Shown here piece after piece: positions 1-6,926 of a stretch of 10,326 nt of DNA; positions within the stretch are counted from its first letter, which is position 1; each line of letters starts with the position of its first letter. The position numbers and the translations under genes are program-made. Source of the stretch: Muricomes sp. GTDB taxonomy: Bacteria; Bacillota; Clostridia; Lachnospirales; Lachnospiraceae. The notes beneath the pieces were generated by a model. The model saw only the letters and a list, made by a program, of their open reading frames with translations, was not told the origin of the DNA and did no database searches. The stretch covers positions 1 to 10,326 of the forward strand of contig JAHHTM010000023.1 in the NCBI GenBank assembly GCA_020024675.1. The letters are read 5' to 3'.

Positions 1-10
1 ATAAAGATAA

Positions 11-24
11 AGGACAAAGGTCCA
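11..24 (+). promoter_or_regulatory. Candidate activator site 1 (dyad) upstream of the nucleoside operon
   Basis: The sequence AGGACAAAGGTCCA contains the perfect arms GGAC and GTCC separated by four bases, with its centre at 17.5. It resembles the second dyad at 34-47, which shares AGGACA, a central GT and the penultimate C. If transcription starts near 59, as the -10 box suggests, the centre lies at -41.5, the classic position of a class II Crp-type activator. The place where a -35 box would be (24-29, aattaa) is poor, which fits activator dependence. Binding by the Crp/Fnr protein encoded at 8140-8865 is inferred, not shown. Confidence 0.45.
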
Positions 25-33
25 ATTAAAAAA

Positions 34-47
34 AGGACATTTGTGCT
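34..47 (+). promoter_or_regulatory. Candidate operator site 2 (imperfect dyad) overlapping the promoter
   Basis: The sequence AGGACATTTGTGCT has the arms AGGACA and TGTGCT, which are complementary at five of six positions, with its centre at 40.5. It lies 23 bp from the centre of the dyad at 11-24, about two helical turns, so both would face nearly the same side of the DNA. Its right arm overlaps the TG of the extended -10 element. Occupancy here would more likely block than help RNA polymerase, so it could limit expression at high regulator levels. It may also be a chance resemblance. Confidence 0.35.
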
Positions 48-52
48 ACAAT
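44..52 (+). promoter_or_regulatory. Extended -10 promoter element of the nucleoside operon
   Basis: TGCTACAAT matches the extended -10 form TGnTATAAT with one mismatch in the hexamer (TACAAT, 47-52). No good -35 hexamer lies 16-18 bp upstream, which is usual for extended -10 or activator-dependent promoters. The predicted transcription start is near 59, giving a leader of about 37 nt before the ATG at 96. A second, weaker -10-like hexamer, TATGAT, occurs at 60-65 and cannot be excluded. Confidence 0.5.
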
Positions 53-61
53 GAGCTAATA

Positions 62-76
62 TGATTGAGACAATCA
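62..76. promoter_or_regulatory. Perfect short palindrome in the leader, before the first ribosome site
   Basis: TGATTG-aga-CAATCA is a perfect 6-bp inverted repeat with a three-base centre. It ends five bases before the AGAGGG ribosome site at 81-86. As DNA it could be an operator just downstream of the transcription start. As RNA it could form a small, weak hairpin near the 5' end. Nothing in the sequence decides between these options or chance. Confidence 0.3.
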
Positions 77-95
77 AAAAAGAGGGCAAGTAACA

Positions 96-1229
96 ATGAA
101 AAAAAGAGTAATCGCAATGTTACTGGCAGGAGTGATGGCATTATCACTTGTTGCATGCGGTGGTAAAAAAGAAGAGGGAAAGAAAGACACAAAAGTTGAA
201 CAGGAGCAGGAAAGTGAAATGAAAGTTGCCATGGTAACTGACTCAGGTGATATCACAGATCAGAGTTTCAACCAGACAACATATGAGGCTGCAAAAGCAT
301 GGGCAGAAGAAAATGATGTAGATTTCACATACTACAAACCAGAAAATGATTCTGATGAAGCAAGAGCAGCAAGTATTGATCAGGCAGTAGCTGATAATGC
401 AACTGTAGTTATTTTACCAGGATTTCTTTTTGCAAAAGCAATTGAGGAGCAGGCACCGGTATATACAGACGTTAAATTTATAGCAATGGATCTTGCAACA
501 GATGCAGAACTTCCAGAAAATGTTTATTGCGCTACTTATGCTGAAGAACTTTCAGGATACATGGCAGGTGTGATGGCAGTAAAATCAGGATATAGACATT
601 TAGGATTTTTAGGTGGTATGCCTGTACCGGCTGTTACACGTTTCGGATATGGATATATTCAGGGAATCAATGATGCTGCAAAAGAACTTGATGTTGTAAA
701 AGATATCAAAGTTGAGTATGTATGTGGTGGACAGTTCTTTGGTGATGCTGATATTACAGCATATATGGATACATGGTATGGCACAAAAGGTGTAGAGGTT
801 GTATTTGCATGTGGTGGAGGTATCTTCACATCAGCAGCAGAGTCAGCAGCTAAGACAGAAAATGGCAAGGTAATTGGTGTTGATATTGACCAGTCTCCAA
901 TCATTGATGCGTATAAAGATAAACTTACACTTACATCCGCTACAAAAGGTCTTAAAGTTACAGTTAAGAACTTACTTACGGGAATCAAAGAAGGTAAATG
1001 GAGTGACTATGCCGGAAAATCTGAAAACCTTGGTCTTGTATCTGAAAAACCAGATGAAAACTACGTAGAACTTCCAATGGATACAACACAGTGGAGCGAG
1101 AACTTTACAAAAGATGACTACGCAGCACTTGTTAAAGATATGTTTGATGGAAAGATTAAAGTTTCTTCTGATATTACAGCAATGCCAAAAGTAGATATAC
1201 AAGTTGAAGATTACGGTAGTATTAAATAA
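96..1229 (+). CDS. BMP-family nucleoside-binding lipoprotein (ABC importer substrate-binding protein)
   Basis: This is the extracellular receptor of the nucleoside importer encoded just downstream, tethered to the outer face of the membrane. Residues 1-20 form a lipoprotein signal peptide (MKKR, then a hydrophobic stretch) ending in the lipobox LVAC, with the lipidated Cys at 21. A charged Lys/Glu linker follows (about 23-41), then a Bmp/PnrA-type periplasmic-binding fold. Visible family marks are the TDQSFNQ segment near residue 54, FLGGMPVPAVTRFGYGY in the middle, and GVDIDQS late in the protein. The 377 aa length is normal for the family. The ATG at 96 has AGAGGG nine bases upstream and begins a proper signal peptide. 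Basic membrane protein family members such as PnrA bind purine nucleosides. Specificity here is inferred from the salvage enzymes in the same operon, which suggest purine and pyrimidine nucleosides. Confidence 0.93.
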   Translation: MKKRVIAMLLAGVMALSLVACGGKKEEGKKDTKVEQEQESEMKVAMVTDSGDITDQSFNQTTYEAAKAWAEENDVDFTYYKPENDSDEARAASIDQAVADNATVVILPGFLFAKAIEEQAPVYTDVKFIAMDLATDAELPENVYCATYAEELSGYMAGVMAVKSGYRHLGFLGGMPVPAVTRFGYGYIQGINDAAKELDVVKDIKVEYVCGGQFFGDADITAYMDTWYGTKGVEVVFACGGGIFTSAAESAAKTENGKVIGVDIDQSPIIDAYKDKLTLTSATKGLKVTVKNLLTGIKEGKWSDYAGKSENLGLVSEKPDENYVELPMDTTQWSENFTKDDYAALVKDMFDGKIKVSSDITAMPKVDIQVEDYGSIK

Positions 1230-1248
1230 ATTATTGCTTGATAATGGT

Positions 1249-1279
1249 AAGGCAGCAGGTGTTTAGCCTGCTGCCTTTT
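1249..1279 (+). terminator. Hairpin with short U-run after the binding-protein gene (likely leaky terminator or 3' stabiliser)
   Basis: The arms AAGGCAGCAGG (1249-1259) and CCTGCTGCCTT (1267-1277) are fully complementary and enclose a seven-base loop. Only four T residues (1276-1279) follow before the run is broken by AATAAT. The stem is strong but the U-tract is weak, so partial termination or protection of the upstream mRNA end is more likely than a full stop. The effect would be more binding protein than ATPase and permease, a common arrangement in ABC import operons. The 131-base gap to the next gene shows no convincing new promoter. Confidence 0.7.
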
Positions 1280-1360
1280 AATAATGAATGAAAGAAGATG
1301 AATTGGATAAAATTTATCTGGGACAGGATATAAAATAAAATGAGAGGAGAAGTGTAAAGT

Positions 1361-2902
1361 ATGGAAAATTATGCAGTAGAGATGTTAAATATTACAAAGC
1401 GTTTCCCAGGTATTATTGCAAACGATAATATCACTTTACAACTTAAAAAAGGTGAGATTCACGCACTTTTAGGAGAAAATGGTGCCGGAAAATCTACACT
1501 GATGAGTGTTCTTTTTGGGCTGTATCAGGCAGAAGAGGGAGAAATCCGAAAAGATGGAAAAAAAGTTTCTATCAATAATCCAAATGATGCAAATGAACTT
1601 GGAATTGGAATGGTACACCAACATTTTAAATTAGTAGAATGTTTCAGTGTCCTCGACAACATTATTCTGGGCGTGGAAACAACGAAACATGGATTCTTAA
1701 AAAAAGCAGAAGCTAGAAAAAAAGTGTTAGAGCTTTCTGAGAAATATGGGTTGGCTGTTGATCCGGACGCTCTGATTGAAGATATTACTGTAGGGATGCA
1801 GCAGAGAACAGAAATTTTGAAAATGCTCTACAGAGATAATGAAATTCTGATATTTGACGAACCGACAGCAGTATTGACGCCACAGGAAATTCAGGAACTG
1901 ATGCAGATTATGAAGAACCTGGCGGCGGAAGGAAAAAGTATCTTATTTATTACACATAAGCTGGCAGAGATCATGCAGGTAGCAGATCGATGCAGTGTTC
2001 TTAGAAAAGGAAAATATATTGGAACCGTAGATGTAAAAGATACAACACCGGAAAAACTTTCTGCCATGATGGTCGGACGAGATGTTAACTTTGTTGTAGA
2101 AAAAAAACCTGTAGAACTAGGAGAAGTTGTTTTAGATGTTCAGAATATGACAGTTGCGTCCAAACATCATAAAAATAATGCAGTCAATAACGTTTCTCTT
2201 CAGGTAAGACGAGGCGAAATTGTATGTATCGCAGGAATTGATGGAAATGGACAGACAGAATTTGTACATGGACTTACAGGACTTGAACCATTGAAAAATG
2301 GAACCATAACGATGAACGGAAAAAATATTACACATGAATCCATACGTAAGAGAATCGTTGATGGAATGAGTCATATTCCAGAAGACCGACATAAACATGG
2401 ATTAGTGCTGGATTATTCGTTGGAAGACAACCTGATTCTTCAAAGATATTTTGAACCAGAGTTCACAAATAAAGCAGGATTTTTAAAACGTGGTGCAATT
2501 CGTGCATATGCCAATAGATTGATTGAACAGTATGATGTCCGTTCAGGACAAGGAGCAATCACGAAAGCACGTTCTATGTCTGGTGGTAATCAGCAAAAAG
2601 CAATCATTGCCCGTGAAATTGACAAAAATCCAGAACTTCTCATAGCAGTTCAGCCAACTCGTGGACTAGATGTAGGGGCTATAGAGTATATTCACAAGCA
2701 GATCGTGGCACAAAGAGATGCAGGAAAAGGTGTTCTTTTAGTCAGTTTGGAATTGGATGAAGTTATGAATGTATCTGACCGAATTTTGGTTATGTATGAA
2801 GGAGAAATCGTAGGAGAATTTGATCCTAAGAAAGTTACAGTAGAAGAACTTGGTCTCTATATGGCAGGTTCAAAGAGAAAGGAGGTAAGCACAGGTGAAT
2901 AA
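1361..2902 (+). CDS. Nucleoside ABC transporter ATP-binding protein, two fused nucleotide-binding domains (NupO-like)
   Basis: This 513 aa cytoplasmic ATPase powers the importer with the two permeases that follow. The N-terminal domain has Walker A GENGAGKST (38-46), Q-loop Gln87, a variant signature ITVGMQQR (142-149), Walker B ILIFDEPT (162-169) and switch His199. The C-terminal domain has a broken Walker A (GIDGNGQTE, 292-300, no GKS/T), an intact signature SMSGGNQQ (405-412), a Walker B region lacking the catalytic Glu (LLIAVQPTRGLD, 426-437) and no clear switch His. This asymmetry is normal for the sugar/nucleoside-type (RbsA/NupO) ATPases and implies one competent ATP site built from the N-terminal Walker A and the C-terminal signature. 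The start is preceded by AGAGGAG at 1343-1349. The end overlaps the next gene by 8 bases, which suggests translational coupling. Confidence 0.95.
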   Translation: MENYAVEMLNITKRFPGIIANDNITLQLKKGEIHALLGENGAGKSTLMSVLFGLYQAEEGEIRKDGKKVSINNPNDANELGIGMVHQHFKLVECFSVLDNIILGVETTKHGFLKKAEARKKVLELSEKYGLAVDPDALIEDITVGMQQRTEILKMLYRDNEILIFDEPTAVLTPQEIQELMQIMKNLAAEGKSILFITHKLAEIMQVADRCSVLRKGKYIGTVDVKDTTPEKLSAMMVGRDVNFVVEKKPVELGEVVLDVQNMTVASKHHKNNAVNNVSLQVRRGEIVCIAGIDGNGQTEFVHGLTGLEPLKNGTITMNGKNITHESIRKRIVDGMSHIPEDRHKHGLVLDYSLEDNLILQRYFEPEFTNKAGFLKRGAIRAYANRLIEQYDVRSGQGAITKARSMSGGNQQKAIIAREIDKNPELLIAVQPTRGLDVGAIEYIHKQIVAQRDAGKGVLLVSLELDEVMNVSDRILVMYEGEIVGEFDPKKVTVEELGLYMAGSKRKEVSTGE

Positions 2903-4034
2903 GAATGATAAGAGTAAAAAAAGTATTTTAAGAAATGATGGTTTTCAGACAATAATCGCTTCCTTATTATGTATTGCAATAGGTTTGCTCATTGGATATG
3001 TAGTTTTGCTTTTTATTAACCCTCATGGTGCGGGCGAAGCAATTGTCGCAATTTTAAAGAACTATTTTTATTACCCTAATGCAGCAGTTACAGCAAAATA
3101 TTTAGGATCAACATTAGTTAAGGCATCTACACTACTTATGTGTTCTTTATCTGTACTGTTTGCATACAAAGTTGGATTATTTAATATTGGTGTTGCAGGG
3201 CAGTATGTAGTGGGAGCAGGGATAAGTCTCTATTGTGCGGTTGCATTAAAACTTCCATGGTATATTTGTTTTGTTGCAGCAGTCCTTATGGCAGCGTTAG
3301 TAGGCGGATTGTCAGGTGTTTTAAAAGCATATTTTAATGTAAATGAAGTAATTTCAAGTATTATGCTGAACTGGATTGGACTTTACAGTGTTAATGTTTT
3401 ACTATCTTCTGTAAAACAGCCAACAGCACCATACACAATTCCGATTGAAAACGTGAATAAAGGAGGACTTCTTCCACATGCAGGTCTTCATAAATTCTTT
3501 TCAAATAATCAGTTTGTTACCATTGGGCTGATTCTGGCGGTTATTATGGCTGTAGTAGTCTGGATTCTTCTTGAAAAGACAAAATTTGGTTATGAATTAA
3601 AAGCAACAGGTATGAATAAGCATGCTGCTAAATATTGTGGTATGAAAGAAAAAAGAAATATTATTGTTACAATGCTTATTTCAGGTGGACTTGCTGGATT
3701 TGGATCAGCTATTTTCTATCTGACAGGAATCGAACAATGGATGGTTCAGTTAACAACAATTCCGACCATGGGATTCAACGGAATTGCGGCAGCATTTTTA
3801 GGTGGAGTAAATCCAATCGGAGCAATTTTCTCATCTTATTTCATCCAACATATCACAAGTGGTGGAACATATGTCGATAAGACGATGTACTGTGCGCAAA
3901 CATCAGACCTTATTACAGCATTTATTATTTATCTTTGTGGTTTTGTGCTATTCTTCAAAATCTGGTTTGTAAAGTATCTTGATAAAAAAGAAGAACAAAA
4001 ACTTCAAAAAGAACAGAAAGGAGGAGAAGCATAA
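2895..4034 (+). CDS. Nucleoside ABC transporter permease, first subunit (NupP-like)
   Basis: This is an integral membrane subunit of the importer, from the branched-chain/sugar-type permease family (BPD_transp_2). The 379 aa protein has a basic N-terminus, then hydrophobic segments at roughly 18-41, 75-118, 122-145, 155-170, 207-226, 256-275, 295-320 and 338-358, and a charged Lys/Glu-rich cytoplasmic tail. Family marks are LFNIGVAGQ (95-103), NEVISSIMLNW (150-160) and GFNGIAAAFLGG (293-304). The segment FGYELKATGMNKHAAKYCGM (231-250) is the likely cytoplasmic loop that contacts the ATPase. Translation starts at a GTG lying inside the end of the ATPase gene. AAAGGAGGT sits eight bases before it, so this start is well supported. 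The stop codon shares one base with the next start. Confidence 0.94.
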   Translation: MNKNDKSKKSILRNDGFQTIIASLLCIAIGLLIGYVVLLFINPHGAGEAIVAILKNYFYYPNAAVTAKYLGSTLVKASTLLMCSLSVLFAYKVGLFNIGVAGQYVVGAGISLYCAVALKLPWYICFVAAVLMAALVGGLSGVLKAYFNVNEVISSIMLNWIGLYSVNVLLSSVKQPTAPYTIPIENVNKGGLLPHAGLHKFFSNNQFVTIGLILAVIMAVVVWILLEKTKFGYELKATGMNKHAAKYCGMKEKRNIIVTMLISGGLAGFGSAIFYLTGIEQWMVQLTTIPTMGFNGIAAAFLGGVNPIGAIFSSYFIQHITSGGTYVDKTMYCAQTSDLITAFIIYLCGFVLFFKIWFVKYLDKKEEQKLQKEQKGGEA

Positions 4035-4975
4035 TGTTACTATTACTTCAATACACATTAATATTCACTTCTGTTCTTGTACTTGTGGCACTAGGAGGAT
4101 GTTTTTCAGAGCATAGTGGTGTAATCAATATTGGATTAGAAGGAATTATGGTAACAGGTGCTCTTGGTGGAGCCCTTGCAATGAAATATCTTTCCGGAGA
4201 TTTGGCGGCACCTCTTGTAATTCTTTTGGTCATATTGGCAAGTGTACTTGCAGGAATGCTTTGTTCCTTACTTCTTGCTGTGGCAGCAATCAAATTTAAT
4301 GCGGACCAGACTCTCGTCGGCACTGCAATTAACCTTTTAAGTGCAGCAGCAGCGGTTGTTATCGTACGAGCAATCAATACAGCAGAAAATGTAGATAATG
4401 TTTCATCTACAGTAGAATATAGAAATGCAAGAAAAGCATTTCTTGCCAATATAGGAGGATTTGAGTTTAACTGGTTTATGCTTATAGCATTTCTAATACT
4501 TGTGGCAGCATATGTTGTTCTTTATAAAACAAAATTTGGCTTAAGGCTTTGTGCATGTGGTGAGCATCCCCAGGCAGCGGATTCTGTTGGTATAAATGTA
4601 TATAAGATGCGTTATGCAGGTGTCATCATTTCAGGAGCACTTGGTGGACTTGGTGGACTTGTATATATTACAGCAGGTGTCAGTGAGTGGAAATTTGAGA
4701 ATGGTGTATCCGGATTCGGATTTTTAGCTTTGGCAGTTATGATCTTTGGACAGTGGAAACCTGTTAATATCGGATTGGCAGCATTAATGTTCGGTATGTT
4801 CCGTGCGTTGTCAAACGTGTATACAGGATTTGATGCACTGGCAGCATTGAATATACCAAGTACAGTTTACAATATGCTTCCATATATTATTTCTCTGTTA
4901 GTTCTTGTATTCGTTTCTAAGAAGTCAAGAGCTCCAAAAGCAGAAGGTATTCCTTATGACAAGGGTCAAAGATAG
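4034..4975 (+). CDS. Nucleoside ABC transporter permease, second subunit (NupQ-like)
   Basis: This is the second membrane subunit, expected to pair with the preceding permease to form the channel. It has 313 aa, a normal length for this shorter partner. It opens directly with a hydrophobic segment (1-20), followed by the family mark GVINIGLEGIM (29-39), several further membrane segments (about 40-50, 60-85, 95-112, 147-164, 195-212, 228-256) and a last one near 281-294 before a basic tail. The stretch KFGLRLCACGEHPQAADSVG (167-186) is the likely ATPase-contact loop, matching the equivalent region of its partner. The ATG overlaps the upstream TAA by one base (TAATG), with AAAGGAGGAG just before it, so the two permeases are almost certainly made in a coupled way. 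Confidence 0.94.
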   Translation: MLLLLQYTLIFTSVLVLVALGGCFSEHSGVINIGLEGIMVTGALGGALAMKYLSGDLAAPLVILLVILASVLAGMLCSLLLAVAAIKFNADQTLVGTAINLLSAAAAVVIVRAINTAENVDNVSSTVEYRNARKAFLANIGGFEFNWFMLIAFLILVAAYVVLYKTKFGLRLCACGEHPQAADSVGINVYKMRYAGVIISGALGGLGGLVYITAGVSEWKFENGVSGFGFLALAVMIFGQWKPVNIGLAALMFGMFRALSNVYTGFDALAALNIPSTVYNMLPYIISLLVLVFVSKKSRAPKAEGIPYDKGQR

Positions 4976-4987
4976 GAGGAGATTGTA

Positions 4988-5782
4988 GTGAAAAACTATT
5001 CTGAAGATGCAAGTAGACAGTATCATATTCAGGTGGCACAAGGGGAAGTAGGACGTTATGTCTTACTTCCAGGTGATCCGAAAAGATGTGCAAAAATTGC
5101 ACAGTATTTAGAAAATCCTGTACTTGTTGCAGATAATAGAGAATATGTAACATACACAGGGATGCTTGATGGAGTCAAAGTAAGCGTTACATCTACAGGA
5201 ATCGGTGGTCCATCTGCTTCTATAGCGATGGAAGAATTATATCGTTGTGGTGCAGATACATTTATCCGAATTGGAACATGTGGTGGGATGCAGACGGAAG
5301 TAAAAAGTGGTGATGTTGTAGTTGCTACAGGTGCAATCCGTATGGAAGGCACTTCAAAAGAATATGCACCGATCGAGTATCCGGCTGTTGCAGATCTTAC
5401 AGTTACAAATGCAATTGTAAAAGCAGCAAAGAAAAAAGGCTTTCCTTTCCATACTGGAGTTGTAGAGTGCAAAGATGCATTTTATGGACAGCATGAGCCT
5501 GAAACAAAACCGGTTAGTTATGAATTGATGAATAAGTGGGAAGCGTGGATAAGAATGGGGTGTTTGGCTTCAGAAATGGAATCAGCTGCATTGTTTATCG
5601 TGGGTGGATATCTTCGTGTAAGAGTCGGTTCTTGTTTCCTTGTTGTTGCAAATCAGGAAAGGGAAAAATTAGGACTTGAGAATCCAGTTGTACATGATAC
5701 AGATATGGCAATTCAGGTGGCAGTTGATGCAATTCGTGAATTGATCAGAGAAGATAAGGAAAATGATGAAAGAAGAATATAA
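4988..5782 (+). CDS. udp: Uridine phosphorylase (PNP/UDP family)
   Basis: The enzyme splits uridine, and probably deoxyuridine and perhaps thymidine, with phosphate to give the base and (deoxy)ribose-1-phosphate in the cytoplasm. The 264 aa protein shows the family phosphate-site residues in GDPKR (29-33) and RIGT (94-97), the signature STGIGGPSASIAMEEL (69-84), FYGQ (165-168) and the ribose-binding EMES (196-199). Compared from memory with E. coli Udp, whose base-contact loop reads PGQER, the loop here reads GQHEPE. The uracil-contacting Gln is kept but the Arg two residues on is not. Translation starts at GTG, 12 bases after the permease stop, with AGGAGGA upstream. No thymidine phosphorylase (deoA) lies in the window, so this enzyme may cover all pyrimidine nucleosides. 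A nucleoside phosphorylase of shifted base preference is the main alternative. Confidence 0.88.
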   Translation: MKNYSEDASRQYHIQVAQGEVGRYVLLPGDPKRCAKIAQYLENPVLVADNREYVTYTGMLDGVKVSVTSTGIGGPSASIAMEELYRCGADTFIRIGTCGGMQTEVKSGDVVVATGAIRMEGTSKEYAPIEYPAVADLTVTNAIVKAAKKKGFPFHTGVVECKDAFYGQHEPETKPVSYELMNKWEAWIRMGCLASEMESAALFIVGGYLRVRVGSCFLVVANQEREKLGLENPVVHDTDMAIQVAVDAIRELIREDKENDERRI

Positions 5783-5796
5783 AAGGAGAATATAAA

Positions 5797-6462
5797 ATGA
5801 ATACAGAAAAATTATTAAAACATGTGGATCATACACTTTTAACACAGCAGGCTACATGGGAGGAAATTAAAACAATTTGCGATGAAGCGATGGAATACAA
5901 AACAGCATCTGTATGCATTCCACCAAGTTATGTAAAACAAGCTGCTGACTATATGCAGGGAAAAATTGCTGTGTGTACAGTCATTGGTTTTCCAAATGGC
6001 TACATGACAACAAAGACAAAAGAATTTGAGACGAAAGATGCAATTGAAAATGGTGCGTCAGAAATTGATATGGTTATCAATATAGGATGGCTGAAAGATA
6101 AAAAATATGATCTGATTGAAGAAGAAATCCGCACATTAAAAGCAGCGTGTGGAAACAAAATTTTAAAGGTAATTATAGAAACATGTCTTCTTACAGATGA
6201 AGAGAAAATCAAAATGTGTGAGATTGTCACAAAAGCAGGTGCAGACTATATTAAGACATCTACAGGTTTCTCAAAAGCAGGTGCAACATTTGCTGATATT
6301 GAATTATTTGCGAAACATGTAGGAGAAAATGTAAAGATGAAAGCAGCCGGTGGAATTTCTTCTCTCGCAGATGCTGAAAAGTTCCTTGAACTTGGGGCTG
6401 ACAGACTCGGCACAAGCCGTATCATTAAACTTGTAAGAAATGAGGATGCACAAGGGTATTAA
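5797..6462 (+). CDS. deoC: Deoxyribose-phosphate aldolase
   Basis: The enzyme cleaves 2-deoxyribose-5-phosphate to glyceraldehyde-3-phosphate and acetaldehyde, the final step that feeds deoxynucleoside sugar into glycolysis. The 221 aa protein has the usual length of the short bacterial form and a TIM-barrel pattern. The Schiff-base lysine is Lys153 in YIKTSTGF. The proton-relay pair is Asp91 in EIDMVINIG and Lys182 in MKAAGGI. The phosphate-binding end GTSR is at 205-208. The last residue is Tyr221. A C-terminal Tyr is important for catalysis in the E. coli enzyme, so the tail here may play the same role. It starts 14 bases after the udp stop with AAAGGAG upstream and sits in the middle of the catabolic block. 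Confidence 0.96.
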   Translation: MNTEKLLKHVDHTLLTQQATWEEIKTICDEAMEYKTASVCIPPSYVKQAADYMQGKIAVCTVIGFPNGYMTTKTKEFETKDAIENGASEIDMVINIGWLKDKKYDLIEEEIRTLKAACGNKILKVIIETCLLTDEEKIKMCEIVTKAGADYIKTSTGFSKAGATFADIELFAKHVGENVKMKAAGGISSLADAEKFLELGADRLGTSRIIKLVRNEDAQGY

Positions 6463-6480
6463 ATCTAAGGAGGCTGAAAA

Positions 6481-6900
6481 ATGGATGAAAAGCTAATAAA
6501 ACAGCTGATAAATACTGCAATTAAGCAGTTGGATTTTTCCTATGCCCCTTATTCTGGATTTAAAGTCGGAGCGGCTCTTTTGTCAAAAAATGGAGACATT
6601 TATACAGGATGTAACATAGAAAATGCTGCATATACCCCATCGAACTGTGCGGAGCGGACTGCATTTTTTAAGGCAGTCAGTGAAGGAAATAAGGATTTTG
6701 ATGCCATTGCAATTGTAGGTGGAAAAGATGGCATATTGACATCGTATGCTGCACCTTGTGGTGTATGCCGTCAGGTGATGATGGAATTTTGTGATCCAAA
6801 GACATTTCAGATTATTCTTGCCACAGAAGCAGAGAAATATGATGTGTTTACATTAGAGGAACTGCTCCCACTTGGATTTGGTAGTAACAATCTGGCATAA
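6481..6900 (+). CDS. cdd: Cytidine deaminase
   Basis: The enzyme hydrolyses cytidine and deoxycytidine to uridine and deoxyuridine plus ammonia, supplying the uridine phosphorylase encoded upstream. The 139 aa protein is the short, tetrameric Firmicute type. The zinc site is complete: Cys56 in the CAERTA motif, and Cys93 and Cys96 in PCGVCRQ. Glu58 is the catalytic proton shuttle. Substrate-binding FKVGAAL (27-33) and GCNIENAAY (43-51) are also present. It begins 18 bases after the deoC stop, with a near-perfect AAGGAGG (6467-6473) seven bases before the ATG. Confidence 0.96.
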   Translation: MDEKLIKQLINTAIKQLDFSYAPYSGFKVGAALLSKNGDIYTGCNIENAAYTPSNCAERTAFFKAVSEGNKDFDAIAIVGGKDGILTSYAAPCGVCRQVMMEFCDPKTFQIILATEAEKYDVFTLEELLPLGFGSNNLA

Positions 6901-6926
6901 AAATGAAGTGAATACAGAGGTGTGAA

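Noticed and set aside
1..95. Purine or 2'-deoxyguanosine riboswitch upstream of the binding-protein gene, as seen before some nucleoside transport genes
   Set aside because: The predicted leader is only about 37 nt and no purine-aptamer three-way junction or conserved loop pairs are visible in the 95 bases available.
874..1068. Small + strand open frame overlapping the binding-protein gene in another frame
   Set aside because: It has no ribosome site and low-complexity Leu/Lys content, and it sits entirely inside a conserved gene.
1303..1334. Internal promoter before the ATPase gene (TTGGAT with TATAAA)
   Set aside because: The spacing is 20 bases and the -35 is weak. Random AT-rich sequence explains it.
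4048..4449. Minus-strand open frame of 133 codons, and similar ones at 5056-5472 and 659-988
   Set aside because: They lie wholly within strongly conserved + strand genes, show no recognisable domain or ribosome site, and are shadows of the coding frame.
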